From assembly GCA_023138875.1 (NCBI GenBank), contig JAGLOO010000025.1:1-64000 (forward strand): a DNA stretch of 64,000 nucleotides, given 5' to 3'. How positions within the stretch are numbered: the stretch's first letter is position 1; each line of letters begins with the position of its first letter. The DNA comes from Bacteroidales bacterium. GTDB lineage: Bacteria; Bacteroidota; Bacteroidia; Bacteroidales; GCA-2748055. The notes under the pieces are model-generated. The model had not been told where the DNA came from. It did not search any database and saw only the letters and a list, made by a program, of their open reading frames with translations. Below, piece after piece: positions 9,365 through 20,986 of this stretch. The translations under genes and the position numbers were made by a program.

Positions 9365-10234
9365 ATGAAAGAATTGCTGGAGCAGATCAAATTGAATCCC
9401 GATGAATCTTTCTTCATTGGAGTATTTCAGGATCACATCGACCAGAGCTCCTGGCATTATCACCAGGAATTTGAGTTGAGTTTTATCACGGAAGGATCAG
9501 GCAGACGAATTGTAGGAGACTCAGTAGAAGAGTTCCACCCGGGCGATCTTATTTTTATCGGACCCCGGATTCCTCATGTCTGGTTCTCAGAAGAACCTTA
9601 CCTGAAGCAGCATTCAGGCAGAACTCTGGAATCGGTATACCTTCTGTTTAACAGCGACATACTGCCACACGGGCTGACTTCATTACCCGAGTTCGGGAAT
9701 GTCAACAGGGCCATTCAACTATCCCAAAGAGGGATCAGGATTACGGGAGATACACTCAACCAGGTGAGCAGCATCATGTTACAGCTTCCTTACCTGAACA
9801 GCATGAAGAGGTTGATGTTATTCTATGAAATCATGGATATCATCGGTAAAAGCGGTTCATTTTCCTACCTGGCCAGTGCAAATTATGTAAAGTCCAAATT
9901 CGAAACGACCAACAGCAGGGTCAACAGCATCCATGAGTTCCTCATGAAAAACTACCGTGAGGATATTAACCTTGAGGCGATCGCAGAGATCGTACATATG
10001 GCCCCTGCCTCAGTCTGCAGGTTTTTCAAAGCCTCCACCGGGTTAACCATCTTTGAGTACCTGAATAAAATTAAGATCGATTATTCCTGCAAGCTGCTAT
10101 TGAATACCGACATGAATATCGTGGATATCAGTTACGATTGTGGTTATAACAACCTGAGTCATTTCAACAAACAATTCAGAAAATTCATAGTCAAAACGCC
10201 AACCCAGTTCAGAAATTTACGTGAGAACAAGTAA
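9365..10234 (+). CDS. AraC-family transcription regulator
   Basis: A 289-residue regulator. The N-terminal 1-150 is a cupin-like sensor (WHYHQEFELSFITEGSG, then FHPGDLIFIGPRIPHVW). The C-terminal 190-289 holds two helix-turn-helix units, including NLEAIAEIVHMAPASVCRF and the AraC signature region IVDISYDCGYNNLSHFNKQF. It is divergent from the corrinoid/activator operon and upstream of the formate channel and folate genes. That position makes it the likely regulator of the one-carbon module. The effector is not readable; cupin sensors in this family often bind sugars. Confidence 0.9.
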   Translation: MKELLEQIKLNPDESFFIGVFQDHIDQSSWHYHQEFELSFITEGSGRRIVGDSVEEFHPGDLIFIGPRIPHVWFSEEPYLKQHSGRTLESVYLLFNSDILPHGLTSLPEFGNVNRAIQLSQRGIRITGDTLNQVSSIMLQLPYLNSMKRLMLFYEIMDIIGKSGSFSYLASANYVKSKFETTNSRVNSIHEFLMKNYREDINLEAIAEIVHMAPASVCRFFKASTGLTIFEYLNKIKIDYSCKLLLNTDMNIVDISYDCGYNNLSHFNKQFRKFIVKTPTQFRNLRENK

Positions 10235-10416
10235 TTATAGGTCTCCAGAGATGATTTTCCAAAACTTTGCAAGATGAATAAAATTGACTGACTTTAATAT
10301 TTAATAAGCATATTTCTTTGTTTGTGCAAAAATAGCATCAGTTTATGATAACCATGATGAGGAGCATTCACCTGCATCAGAGATATCTTTGAAGGCTGAA
10401 AAGTTGAAAGTGATCC

Positions 10417-11268
10417 ATGATGAACGATCCTGAAATAAAAATCCTTGATTCGTTGCTTCCCCGTGAAATGGCGTTACAGGCTGAAGACGTTGGTGTTTCG
10501 AAGGCACACATAAGCCCTTTGAAAACTACAATTCTTGCTGTACTCGCAGGTGCTTATATTGCTTTCGGTGCCGTATTCTCCACCCTTGCAACATCTGGAT
10601 CTACAATGGCATTTGGAGTAACAAAGTTGTTGAGCGGAGTGGCTTTCAGCCTCGGACTGATACTTGTGGTGGTTGGGGGTGCTGAATTATTTACCGGGAA
10701 TAATTTAATGATCATGGCCTGGGCAAGCAGGAAAGTAACCACACAACAGGTACTTCGAAACTGGTTTATTGTATACGTGGGGAATATGATCGGGGCGATC
10801 TCAATAGTACTATTGATATTCCTATCAGGCCACTACTTGTTTGGAGGTGGTGCGATCGGCTCCAATATGCTGCACATTGCAAAGGCAAAATGTGAACTGG
10901 GATTTACACAGGCCATTGTGTTAGGTATCTTGTGTAATATACTGGTTTGTCTGGCTATTTGGCTCTGTTACAGTGCAAGATCAGCTCATGGTAAAATTCT
11001 GGCCATCATATTCCCCATTACTGCATTCGTGGCTGCAGGCTTTGAACACAGCATTGCAAATATGTATTTTATCCCCATGGGCATCCTGGTTAAGGAGTGG
11101 GGGGACTCAGAATTATTGAGTCTTATACAGAGTTCGCCCCAGCAATTTGAATCGCTTAACTGGAATAGCTTTTTTATTGGCAACCTGTTGCCTGTAACTA
11201 TCGGCAACATTATCGGTGGAGCAATATTTGTTGGTTTGGCCTATTGGTTTATTTATTTACGTAAATGA
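10417..11268 (+). CDS. focA: Formate/nitrite channel (FNT family)
   Basis: A 283-residue inner-membrane protein with six hydrophobic segments and typical FNT features: GAYIAFGAVFSTLA near the first helix, GAELFTGNNLMI at the substrate pore, FEHSIANMYFIP in the fifth segment, and NIIGGAIFVG near the end. It would carry formate across the membrane. The next gene, formate-THF ligase, is 85 bases downstream on the same strand, so formate is the likely substrate rather than nitrite. With Fhs running in reverse it would release formate made from methyl groups; running forward it would import formate. Confidence 0.9.
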   Translation: MMNDPEIKILDSLLPREMALQAEDVGVSKAHISPLKTTILAVLAGAYIAFGAVFSTLATSGSTMAFGVTKLLSGVAFSLGLILVVVGGAELFTGNNLMIMAWASRKVTTQQVLRNWFIVYVGNMIGAISIVLLIFLSGHYLFGGGAIGSNMLHIAKAKCELGFTQAIVLGILCNILVCLAIWLCYSARSAHGKILAIIFPITAFVAAGFEHSIANMYFIPMGILVKEWGDSELLSLIQSSPQQFESLNWNSFFIGNLLPVTIGNIIGGAIFVGLAYWFIYLRK

Positions 11269-11353
11269 AGGCGGAGAATAAATGCTATGAATCCGCATTA
11301 TTTTAACCCTGAAATCACAACTACTTCTTATCTTGTTTAAATAACTACGTGTA

Positions 11354-13021
11354 ATGAAAGATTTGGATATTGCAAAAAAAGTGAAGCTTCAGCACATCTC
11401 TGAGATAGCAAAAAAACTTGGGGTGCCTGATGATGATATTGAAATGTATGGAAAGTACAAAGCCAAACTACCACTATCCTTTATTGATGAGAAAAAAGCT
11501 GCCAGGAGCAACCTGATCCTGGTATCTGCCATATCCCCAACGCCTGCCGGAGAAGGTAAAACAACCGTATCCATTGGATTATCTGAAGGACTAAACAAAT
11601 TGGGGAAGAAAACAACGGTCGTTTTAAGAGAACCCTCCCTGGGACCGGTATTTGGTATAAAAGGTGGTGCTACCGGTGGAGGATACTCCCAGGTACTTCC
11701 CATGGAGGACATCAACCTGCATTTCACAGGTGATTTCTCTGCCATTGAAAAGGCTCATAACCTTTTATCGGCCGTGATTGACAACAATATCCAGAGTAAA
11801 ACCATTGGATTGGGGCTGGATCCGCGGACCATATCATGGAAAAGGGTAATGGATATGAACGACAGGTCTCTTCGGCGGATTATCGTTGGACTTGGGGGGA
11901 CATCATCAGGAATACCCAGGGAAACAGGTTTTGATATTACAGCTGCATCTGAGATCATGGCCATCCTGTGTCTGGCAGCGGACATGCATGATCTGAAGAT
12001 TCGGCTGGGGAATATTTTTATTGGATATACATTTATGAAAGAACCTATCTATGCCCGTGATCTGAAAGCAGCAGGAGCTATGGCTGCCCTGCTTAAAGAT
12101 GCCATTAAACCCAACCTGGTACAAACCATTGAAGGGAATCCTGCCATTATACATGGAGGTCCTTTTGCAAACATTGCACAGGGTACCAATTCAGTCATAG
12201 CAACACGCATGGGCATGACTTTCTCAGATTATACAGTAACTGAAGCAGGATTCGGATTCGACCTGGGTGCTGAAAAATTCTTTGATATAAAATGTCAGAG
12301 TGCTGGTTTGTCTCCAAAAGCAGTTGTGCTCACAACAACCATACGTGCGCTCAAATATCACGGCGGTAAAGATCTAAAGTTACTGACCGAGCCGGATTGT
12401 AATGCATTAATACAGGGTTTGCCCAATCTGGAAAAGCATCTGGAGAATATCAAGCAATTTGGTGTAACCCCTGTGATTGCCATCAACAAATTCAGTTCAG
12501 ATACAGATGAGGAGATCCGGGTAATTCAAGAGAAAGCCAGGACCCTGGGAGTAAAATGTGCGGTGGCCAATCTCTGGGCCAGGGGTGGTGAAGGCGCTAT
12601 CGAGCTGGCTCAAGAAGTGATTGAAGTAGCTGAAACCAATCCTCCCATATTTGATCCGATGTATGACTGGAGCTGGGATGTAAAAAAGAAAATTGAAACC
12701 CTGGCGACCAGAATTTATGGAGCTGAACATGTGGTCTACTCCCCGCAGGCAAAAAAAGATCTGAAAAAGATATCGGAACTGGGTTTGGAACAGCTCCCCA
12801 TCTGTATAGCAAAAACACAAAAATCGCTTTCAGATAATCCTGCGTTGCTGGGAAGACCCAAAGATTTCATCATCACCGTGCGGGAAATTGAGATTGCAGC
12901 TGGCGCTGGCTTCCTGATCCCTATCACTGGAAATATCATGCGCATGCCGGGTCTGCCTGCCCATCCGGCATCGGAGAATATCAGCGTTGATAATGCAGGG
13001 AACATTACCGGACTGATTTAA
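11354..13021 (+). CDS. fhs: Formate-tetrahydrofolate ligase
   Basis: A 555-residue enzyme interconverting formate, THF and ATP with 10-formyl-THF, ADP and phosphate, in the cytoplasm. The P-loop TPAGEGKTT lies at 63-71. REPSLGPVFGIKGGATGGG, VIDNNIQSK and the C-terminal GNIMRMPGLP are strong family signatures, and the length is normal for Fhs. It is followed after 26 bases by the methyltransferase and then the methylene-THF reductase. In a methyl-oxidising direction this step yields ATP. No FolD is present here, so the middle steps must be encoded elsewhere. Confidence 0.97.
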   Translation: MKDLDIAKKVKLQHISEIAKKLGVPDDDIEMYGKYKAKLPLSFIDEKKAARSNLILVSAISPTPAGEGKTTVSIGLSEGLNKLGKKTTVVLREPSLGPVFGIKGGATGGGYSQVLPMEDINLHFTGDFSAIEKAHNLLSAVIDNNIQSKTIGLGLDPRTISWKRVMDMNDRSLRRIIVGLGGTSSGIPRETGFDITAASEIMAILCLAADMHDLKIRLGNIFIGYTFMKEPIYARDLKAAGAMAALLKDAIKPNLVQTIEGNPAIIHGGPFANIAQGTNSVIATRMGMTFSDYTVTEAGFGFDLGAEKFFDIKCQSAGLSPKAVVLTTTIRALKYHGGKDLKLLTEPDCNALIQGLPNLEKHLENIKQFGVTPVIAINKFSSDTDEEIRVIQEKARTLGVKCAVANLWARGGEGAIELAQEVIEVAETNPPIFDPMYDWSWDVKKKIETLATRIYGAEHVVYSPQAKKDLKKISELGLEQLPICIAKTQKSLSDNPALLGRPKDFIITVREIEIAAGAGFLIPITGNIMRMPGLPAHPASENISVDNAGNITGLI

Positions 13022-13047
13022 CCAGAACATATATAACCAAGATTCAT

Positions 13048-13896
13048 ATGAAAACGATATTAAAAGGCAAATCAACTGAAGTTGTCATTGATACAGACGG
13101 CCCTGTGATCATCATTGGTGAGAGTATCAATCCAACACGCAGGAAAAAACTGGTGGAAACACTATCTCAGAACAATTTCGAATTTGTGCTCGAACTGGCA
13201 AAGAGCCAGATGGAAGCCGGGGCCGATGTGCTGGATGTAAATGTAGGTTATCCCAGGGTAGATGACGCATCTCTGTTACCCGAGACCGTTAAAGCCATAC
13301 AGGAAAAATTTGACGTTCCGATATGCCTGGACTCACCCAACCCAGGAGCCATTGAAGCAGCGCTGAAGGTCATTGAAGGGAAATGCCTGATCAACTCCGT
13401 CAATGGGGAAGAGAAATCCCTCCAAACAATATTGCCCCTTGCAAAAGAACATGGTGCGGCAGTCATCGGGCTGGTCATGGACGATGACGGTATCACACAC
13501 GATCCGGAAAAAAGATTCAGGATTGCTGAAAAGATCCTGGGAAGAGCGATCCAGCTGGGAATCAAAGAAGAAGATGTGGTCATCGATCCGCTGGCCATGG
13601 CTGTGAGTGCGGATCCAAACGCATGCCTGGTAACCCTGGAAACCATCAAACTGGTCCATGACAGATTGGGACTGAACATCACCCAGGGAGCCAGTAATAT
13701 ATCCTTCGGGCTGCCAAACAGGGACCAATTGAACAGTGCTCATATGGCACTTTCCATCTGGAATGGATTGACCTGTCCCATTGCAAATCCAAATAAAATT
13801 ACGACCCTGATCAGGGCCACCGATCTGATTCGCGGAAAAGATGACTTCGCAATGAGATTTACTGAACATTATCAAAAGATGGAGGCCGTGAAATAA
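13048..13896 (+). CDS. Methyltetrahydrofolate:corrinoid methyltransferase (pterin-binding, AcsE/MtrH-like)
   Basis: A 282-residue protein that is essentially one pterin-binding TIM barrel. Family features are GPVIIIGESINPTRRKK near the N-terminus, GADVLDVNVGYP (about 58-69), a strand with CLDSPNP, CLINSVNGE, and ITQGASNISFGLPNR. This is the architecture of methyltransferase II of O-demethylase systems and of AcsE. It would move a methyl group between the corrinoid protein and THF. Its stop overlaps the start of the next gene by one base (TAATG), so translation is probably coupled to the reductase. Confidence 0.9.
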   Translation: MKTILKGKSTEVVIDTDGPVIIIGESINPTRRKKLVETLSQNNFEFVLELAKSQMEAGADVLDVNVGYPRVDDASLLPETVKAIQEKFDVPICLDSPNPGAIEAALKVIEGKCLINSVNGEEKSLQTILPLAKEHGAAVIGLVMDDDGITHDPEKRFRIAEKILGRAIQLGIKEEDVVIDPLAMAVSADPNACLVTLETIKLVHDRLGLNITQGASNISFGLPNRDQLNSAHMALSIWNGLTCPIANPNKITTLIRATDLIRGKDDFAMRFTEHYQKMEAVK

Positions 13897-15332
13897 TGGC
13901 GCTGTTTACTCCAGGCAGAAGATGGCAACCGCCCTTTTTCCCATTTAAAAAGGAGCCGTTTGGTAAACGTGTTCTCAGAAAAATTGAGCGCTGGACAAAA
14001 GGCCCCATGTTTGGCTGCAGGATGTGTGGCAACTGCCTCCTGCAAGAAACTGCATTTATCTGTCCCATGGAGTGCCCCAAAGGAATGCGAAATGGTCCCT
14101 GCGGAGGTTCCACACCAGAGAAATGCTATGTGGATGAAACACGGCCCTGTATCTGGTATAAGATCAATGAACGGGCCTTTAAAATGGGCCGGGAGGAGTT
14201 ACTCCTGGAAGTGTTGCCTCCACTGGATTGGGACAAAGTGGGAACAGAGACCTGGGGGGATGTGGTCCGTTCAATACGCAAATTCGGAACCGCATCTTTC
14301 CTGAAAAGTCGCTTCACCCGGGATAAGGAAAAGAAATCACATGCCTGGGAATCGGTGTTCAAACCCGTTAGACAGCCCGAATGGTGGCAGGGCGATTCAC
14401 TGTACCATCCCCCGGCCTATGAAGAACCTGTTTCCAATCTTGAACGGCAATTGCGCTCCGGGGGCTTTGTGGTCACTGCTGAGGTTTCACCACCCCTTGG
14501 TACGGCCACCGGAAAGCTGAAGAGAGATATTGACATGGTGAAGGAGCTGGTAGCAGCCATCAACTTCACTGACAGCGCTTCGGCCAGTCCCCGGATGTCC
14601 AGCATGGCATGCAGCAAGATTGCAGCTGAACTGGGAGCAGATCCGGTACTCCAGATCGCCGCCAGGGATAAGACACGCAGTGGTCTTCAATCGGATATTG
14701 TGGGTGCCAATGTGATGGGAGTTCGAAATGTGTTGTGCATTACAGGCGACAATGCCCGCATCGGGCCATCCCCCACCAGCAACACCAATATCCTGGACAT
14801 GGACGCAATCCAGATGCTATGGATACTCAGAAGAATGAGGGATGAAGGGATCTATCTGGACGGAAGAAAAATGAAATCACCACCACAACTTTTTCTCGGT
14901 GCTGCTGCATCCCCGTTCGCTTCCGAACCAAAATTTCAAGCCATAAGAGAACAGAAGAAAGTCAACGCTGGCGCCCAATTTTTCCAGACCAACCTCATTT
15001 TTGACCCGGATGGGATGGACCGCTGGCTGGAAGCCCTTTATAAGAGGGATATCATTGATAAGGTATATATCCTGGCTGGTGTGACCCCCATACGGAGTAA
15101 ACGCATGGCGCAATACCTTCACCACAATATTCCCGGGGTAACCGTGCCTGAAGAGATCCTGAACCGCTTTGAAAAATCCCGCGAGGATGACTACGAGGAG
15201 CTGGGAGTGGAGATTGCCCTGGAGATCATCGAGAAGATCAAAGACAAACAGGGAATTCACGGCCTGCACCTTATGTCGGTGGGTTGGGAGGCCATTGTTC
15301 CCCGCATCATTGCTGATGGAGGGCTGAACTAA
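13896..15332 (+). CDS. MetV-MetF fusion: methylenetetrahydrofolate reductase with N-terminal Cys-rich domain
   Basis: A 478-residue two-domain protein. The first ~110 residues are the MetV-like domain with eight Cys (41, 44, 47, 56, 60, 69, 77, 85), including CRMCGNC and CPMEC, likely ligands for zinc or Fe-S. From about 170 to the end is a MetF-type flavin barrel (VVTAEVSPPLGTATGK, then FTDSASASPRM, NVLCITGDN, GAQFFQTNLIFD, VYILAGVTPI). Acetogens usually carry MetV and MetF as separate genes. Here they are joined, with MetV first. It would interconvert methyl-THF and methylene-THF and is the last gene of the folate operon. Confidence 0.92.
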   Translation: MALFTPGRRWQPPFFPFKKEPFGKRVLRKIERWTKGPMFGCRMCGNCLLQETAFICPMECPKGMRNGPCGGSTPEKCYVDETRPCIWYKINERAFKMGREELLLEVLPPLDWDKVGTETWGDVVRSIRKFGTASFLKSRFTRDKEKKSHAWESVFKPVRQPEWWQGDSLYHPPAYEEPVSNLERQLRSGGFVVTAEVSPPLGTATGKLKRDIDMVKELVAAINFTDSASASPRMSSMACSKIAAELGADPVLQIAARDKTRSGLQSDIVGANVMGVRNVLCITGDNARIGPSPTSNTNILDMDAIQMLWILRRMRDEGIYLDGRKMKSPPQLFLGAAASPFASEPKFQAIREQKKVNAGAQFFQTNLIFDPDGMDRWLEALYKRDIIDKVYILAGVTPIRSKRMAQYLHHNIPGVTVPEEILNRFEKSREDDYEELGVEIALEIIEKIKDKQGIHGLHLMSVGWEAIVPRIIADGGLN

Positions 15333-15491
15333 TAAGCGGCATTGTCTTGAGAAAAATGGGGAGAAAGTATTTGGCCACGATCAACAGTCCAATGGCCCCG
15401 ATCCACTCATAGGTAGCAATCCCAAGTCCAATCCCACAACAAGACAGCAGTATCCAATAAATACAATGAAATCCAGCCTTGAAAGATCCAT
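15333..15491 (-). pseudogene. Remnant of a sodium:solute symporter (SSF) N-terminus
   Basis: From an ATG at 15491 the minus strand reads MDLSRLDFIVFIGYC, the typical first helix of SSF symporters. About 25 codons in, another frame continues as IATYEWIGAIGLLIVAKYF, which in intact members lies some 50 residues further on, in the third helix. The loop and second helix between are gone and the frame shifts at the join. The reading ends at the 3' end of the reductase gene. It lies directly after the GH3 gene on the same strand, so a sugar symporter probably once followed GH3. Confidence 0.55.
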
Positions 15492-15500
15492 TAAAAAGAC

Positions 15501-17705
15501 TTATTTAACAGCAAATGTGGCAGACTGGATTTTCATCCCCAATGCTTCACTCCTTGATCCGGGTGAACTACCACCGATATAAACGATATAATCCCCAGGC
15601 TTCACGGATGAGGATCCATCCTGGGCAAATTGCTCCAATTCGGCCTGTCCCAATTCAAAGCTTACTGTCTCAGTTGTACCTTTCTCAAGAGAAATCCTTG
15701 CAAACTCCTTTAATGACCACCGCGGCTGCTCTCCTTTCATATCAGGGACAGAAACATAGAGCTGGACAACCTCATCCGCGTCGTAATCACCTTCATTAGT
15801 GACATCCACCGAAACTGTCAGGGTTTCTTCCCTGGATATCTGCTGATTGGAAAGTGCAATATCTCCATAGCTGAAATCGGTATAGGAAAGGCCATATCCA
15901 AATGGAAACAATGGTCTGGAGATCATGTACCTGTATGTTCTTTCTACCATGGAGTAATCTTCAAAGTCCGGCAGCTGTTCAACAGACTCCGGAAATGTGA
16001 GTGGTAACTTGCCAGAAGGGATTTCATTACCAAATATCACATCAGCAACTGCATTTCCGCCCTCCTGTCCGGGATACCAAACCCACAGTATGGCATCAGC
16101 CAGTTCTTCCACTTCCGGGATAGTCATTGGGCTTCCACCTGTTATTACCACAATAAGGGGCTTTTCATTTCCCTCCCTTAACTTCTTCAAATATTCAACC
16201 TGGTTCGCCGGCAAATTCAGATCGATTCGGTCTCCTTTGGTGGGGGATGCCAGTGATTCACCTTCTTCGCCTTCCATCATTCCTGAGATTCCCATCACCG
16301 CAATAATCGCATCCTGCTTTTTTGCGGTCTCTGTTGTCCAGTCCAGGGGGTTGATATTTGGTCTGTAATCCAGTATACCCGGCCTGTAGTTTATGGATGT
16401 TCCTGCACTTACCCTGGATGTGATCCCTTCGAGGATATTTATCAGGGAACCGCTCATTCCATAATAATTACCAATCAAAACTTCACTGTTATTCGCCTGG
16501 GGACCCAACACATACAATGATTTGATCTCTCTGTCAAGGGGTAAAACACTTCCCTTGTTTTTCAATAACACAAGCGATTTCACAGCTGCCTCATATGCAA
16601 GATCTACATGCTCCTGACAATTAATAACACTCTCATCGACAGCATTGTAGGAATTCATTTCAACCGGATCAAACAATCCCAGCTCAAATCTGGTAATAAA
16701 CAGGGTAGCCAAACGCTCATCGATGGTCTCCTCTGATACCAGGCCCTGCTCCAAAGCCTCCGAAAGATAAGGATATGTATCCCCACAATTAAGGCTGATT
16801 CCCATATTCAGGGCCATAGCTGCTGATTCCGCTGCAGTATTTGTAACCATATGCCCGGTATGGAAATCCTTTAGAGCCCAGCAGTCACTGAGGATGTGGC
16901 CCTTAAAGTTCCACTGGTCCATGAGAATATCCTGTAACAGAAGCCTGCTGGCACAGGCAGGTTCACTGTTCACCCTGTTGTATGCGCCCATAACAGCCTC
17001 CACACCCGTTTCAGTGACCAGTGCTTTAAAGGCCGGAAGATAGGTTTCATGCAGGTCCTTCATGTTGGTAATCGCATCAAATCCATGCCGGAGTTCCTCC
17101 GGACCGGAATGGACAGCATAGTGCTTGGCACAGGCGGCGGCTTTCAGGTATTTGGGATGATCCCCCTGAAGACCTCTCACACAAGCCATTCCAAGCTGGG
17201 ATGTTAAATATGGATCTTCACCATAGGTTTCCATTCCCCTGCCCCACCTGGGATCCCTGAAAATATTGATATTGGGGGTCCAGAAAGTGAGACCCGCGTA
17301 CTGGCCTCTGTTCCCTATACTAACCGAAACAGCGAACTTGGCCCTGGCCTCATCAGATACTGCCGTGAATACCTCGTAGATCAGATCCGTATCAAATGTC
17401 GCTGCCATTCCAATGGGCTGTGGAAAAACGGTTGCCCTTCCATTGCGGGCAACTCCATGCAACGCCTCGCTCCACCAGTTATACTCAGGAATACCGAGCC
17501 TTTCAATGGCAGCTGCATCGTGGGTTAACTGACTGATCTTCTCTTCGATGGTCATCTCCTTGATCAACATCGATACCCTTTCTTCAAAGGCAATATCAGG
17601 ATTGTACCATGGAAAATCATAAGTGGTCTTTTCAGACACTTCGGTCCTGGAACCACAACCAAATAAAAACAACGCGAAAAAAAGAATGAAAACTCTGCGT
17701 ATCAT
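15501..17705 (-). CDS. GH3 beta-glycosidase (beta-xylosidase/beta-glucosidase-like), lipoprotein
   Basis: A 734-residue GH3 enzyme with a lipoprotein signal (LFLFGC, Cys17). The N-terminal barrel has YNWWSEALHGVAR (75-87), common in beta-xylosidase-like GH3, and RWGRGMETYGEDPYL. The nucleophile Asp is in ILSDCWALKDF (Asp274). The second alpha/beta domain contains VITGGSPMTIP and the third is a fibronectin III-like tail with VDVTNEGDYDADEVVQLYV. All three domains are complete. It would release terminal beta-linked sugars in the periplasm. Whether xylose or glucose is preferred cannot be settled by eye. Confidence 0.92.
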   Translation of the reverse strand: MIRRVFILFFALFLFGCGSRTEVSEKTTYDFPWYNPDIAFEERVSMLIKEMTIEEKISQLTHDAAAIERLGIPEYNWWSEALHGVARNGRATVFPQPIGMAATFDTDLIYEVFTAVSDEARAKFAVSVSIGNRGQYAGLTFWTPNINIFRDPRWGRGMETYGEDPYLTSQLGMACVRGLQGDHPKYLKAAACAKHYAVHSGPEELRHGFDAITNMKDLHETYLPAFKALVTETGVEAVMGAYNRVNSEPACASRLLLQDILMDQWNFKGHILSDCWALKDFHTGHMVTNTAAESAAMALNMGISLNCGDTYPYLSEALEQGLVSEETIDERLATLFITRFELGLFDPVEMNSYNAVDESVINCQEHVDLAYEAAVKSLVLLKNKGSVLPLDREIKSLYVLGPQANNSEVLIGNYYGMSGSLINILEGITSRVSAGTSINYRPGILDYRPNINPLDWTTETAKKQDAIIAVMGISGMMEGEEGESLASPTKGDRIDLNLPANQVEYLKKLREGNEKPLIVVITGGSPMTIPEVEELADAILWVWYPGQEGGNAVADVIFGNEIPSGKLPLTFPESVEQLPDFEDYSMVERTYRYMISRPLFPFGYGLSYTDFSYGDIALSNQQISREETLTVSVDVTNEGDYDADEVVQLYVSVPDMKGEQPRWSLKEFARISLEKGTTETVSFELGQAELEQFAQDGSSSVKPGDYIVYIGGSSPGSRSEALGMKIQSATFAVK

Positions 17706-17862
17706 TGGATGCTGAATTTAGTGTTTCGTTAAAGATAGCAACTTACATCTATTCTCCTAAACCGAAGCCAGCTAATGCCATAAAAAAAGGGACCGTCTCT
17801 ATTGGCTGATGTTTCTAAGGGATATTTATCATAGAAGCACGTTGCAATAAAATATGCCGAAG

Positions 17863-17895
17863 AAAAAAAAGAGACTACCCTTTTGAGATAGCCTC
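17863..17895 (-). terminator. Rho-independent terminator after gyrB
   Basis: Read on the minus strand, GAGGCTATC pairs with GGTAGTCTC (two G-U pairs) across a short A-rich loop and is followed by eight T (17870-17863). It starts about 25 bases after the gyrB stop, as expected for a simple intrinsic terminator. Confidence 0.75.
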
Positions 17896-17920
17896 CTTTT
17901 AAGATAAATACAGATCAATA

Positions 17921-20254
<2,334 letters not shown>

Positions 20255-20986
20255 TCAGTTCTTGGTGCCGAAATCCAGTTTATGAGATACTTCCCTTACC
20301 ACCCTCCTGGCAAGCCTGGAATCATACTTTTCCATGAATTCAACCACAACCTCCCTGTCGCTTTTGGAAAGCTCCCGCAAGGCCCAGGAAAGGGCTTTTT
20401 GGATCATGTCATGGTGGTCATCCACTACCTGTTCGCAAACCCGGATGGTACGTGGCGGATCCCCGGTGCCACCACGGGATTTCAGGTTTAGTGCTACAGT
20501 GGAAACCACTGCCACTCTTCTCTCCCAGTGATTGTCCGATTTCAGGAGTCGGTTAATATCATTGTCCCGAACGACACCCATCCTCCACAAAACCCCGAAT
20601 ATACCCACAGAATAACCATCCACCGAGGCCCAGTTGTCAAGGTTCCTGCCAAGCTCAGCCAGATCGTCAAATTGCAGTGCTTTCAATAATTTTTTATTCC
20701 TTCCGATTATTTCAAACGCCATACCCTGGCATTCGAAGATCTCCGCTGCAACCAGCGCTTTGCAAAGTTTGATCCAATTATGCTCACTCCATTGATTGTA
20801 ACGGTCTTTCAGTTCCTTTATAACCGCTTTCATCTTCGGATTAGTGACCCCCATCACCTTCATAGAGGTTGGAAAGTAAGTTTTTGACTTTTCAATCCTC
20901 TGTGGATCACTGAGATCTTCCATGGTTTCTATGACCTCCTTAACAATGGGTCCGGTATCCATAATGGTTGGGTTAAAGTATTTCAT
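20255..20986 (-). CDS. AlkD-like HEAT-repeat DNA glycosylase homologue
   Basis: A 243-residue all-helical protein of the DNA alkylation repair (AlkD/AlkC) superfamily. AlkD active-site positions seem kept: Trp119 and Asp123 in NWASVDGYS (same Trp-x3-Asp spacing as AlkD), Arg in WERRVAVVS (154-162), and Trp201 in KALSWALRE. AlkD excises bulky or positively charged alkylated bases. Its start overlaps the stop of the TOPRIM-like gene by four bases, and that gene overlaps the ATPase the same way. It is therefore the third gene of one operon and may act on DNA together with them. A solitary repair role is the alternative. Confidence 0.8.
   Translation of the reverse strand: MKYFNPTIMDTGPIVKEVIETMEDLSDPQRIEKSKTYFPTSMKVMGVTNPKMKAVIKELKDRYNQWSEHNWIKLCKALVAAEIFECQGMAFEIIGRNKKLLKALQFDDLAELGRNLDNWASVDGYSVGIFGVLWRMGVVRDNDINRLLKSDNHWERRVAVVSTVALNLKSRGGTGDPPRTIRVCEQVVDDHHDMIQKALSWALRELSKSDREVVVEFMEKYDSRLARRVVREVSHKLDFGTKN

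Noticed and set aside
7050-15332. Complete Wood-Ljungdahl (acetyl-CoA) pathway
   Set aside because: No CODH/ACS, FolD or formate dehydrogenase gene is in the window; only the methyl branch parts are present.
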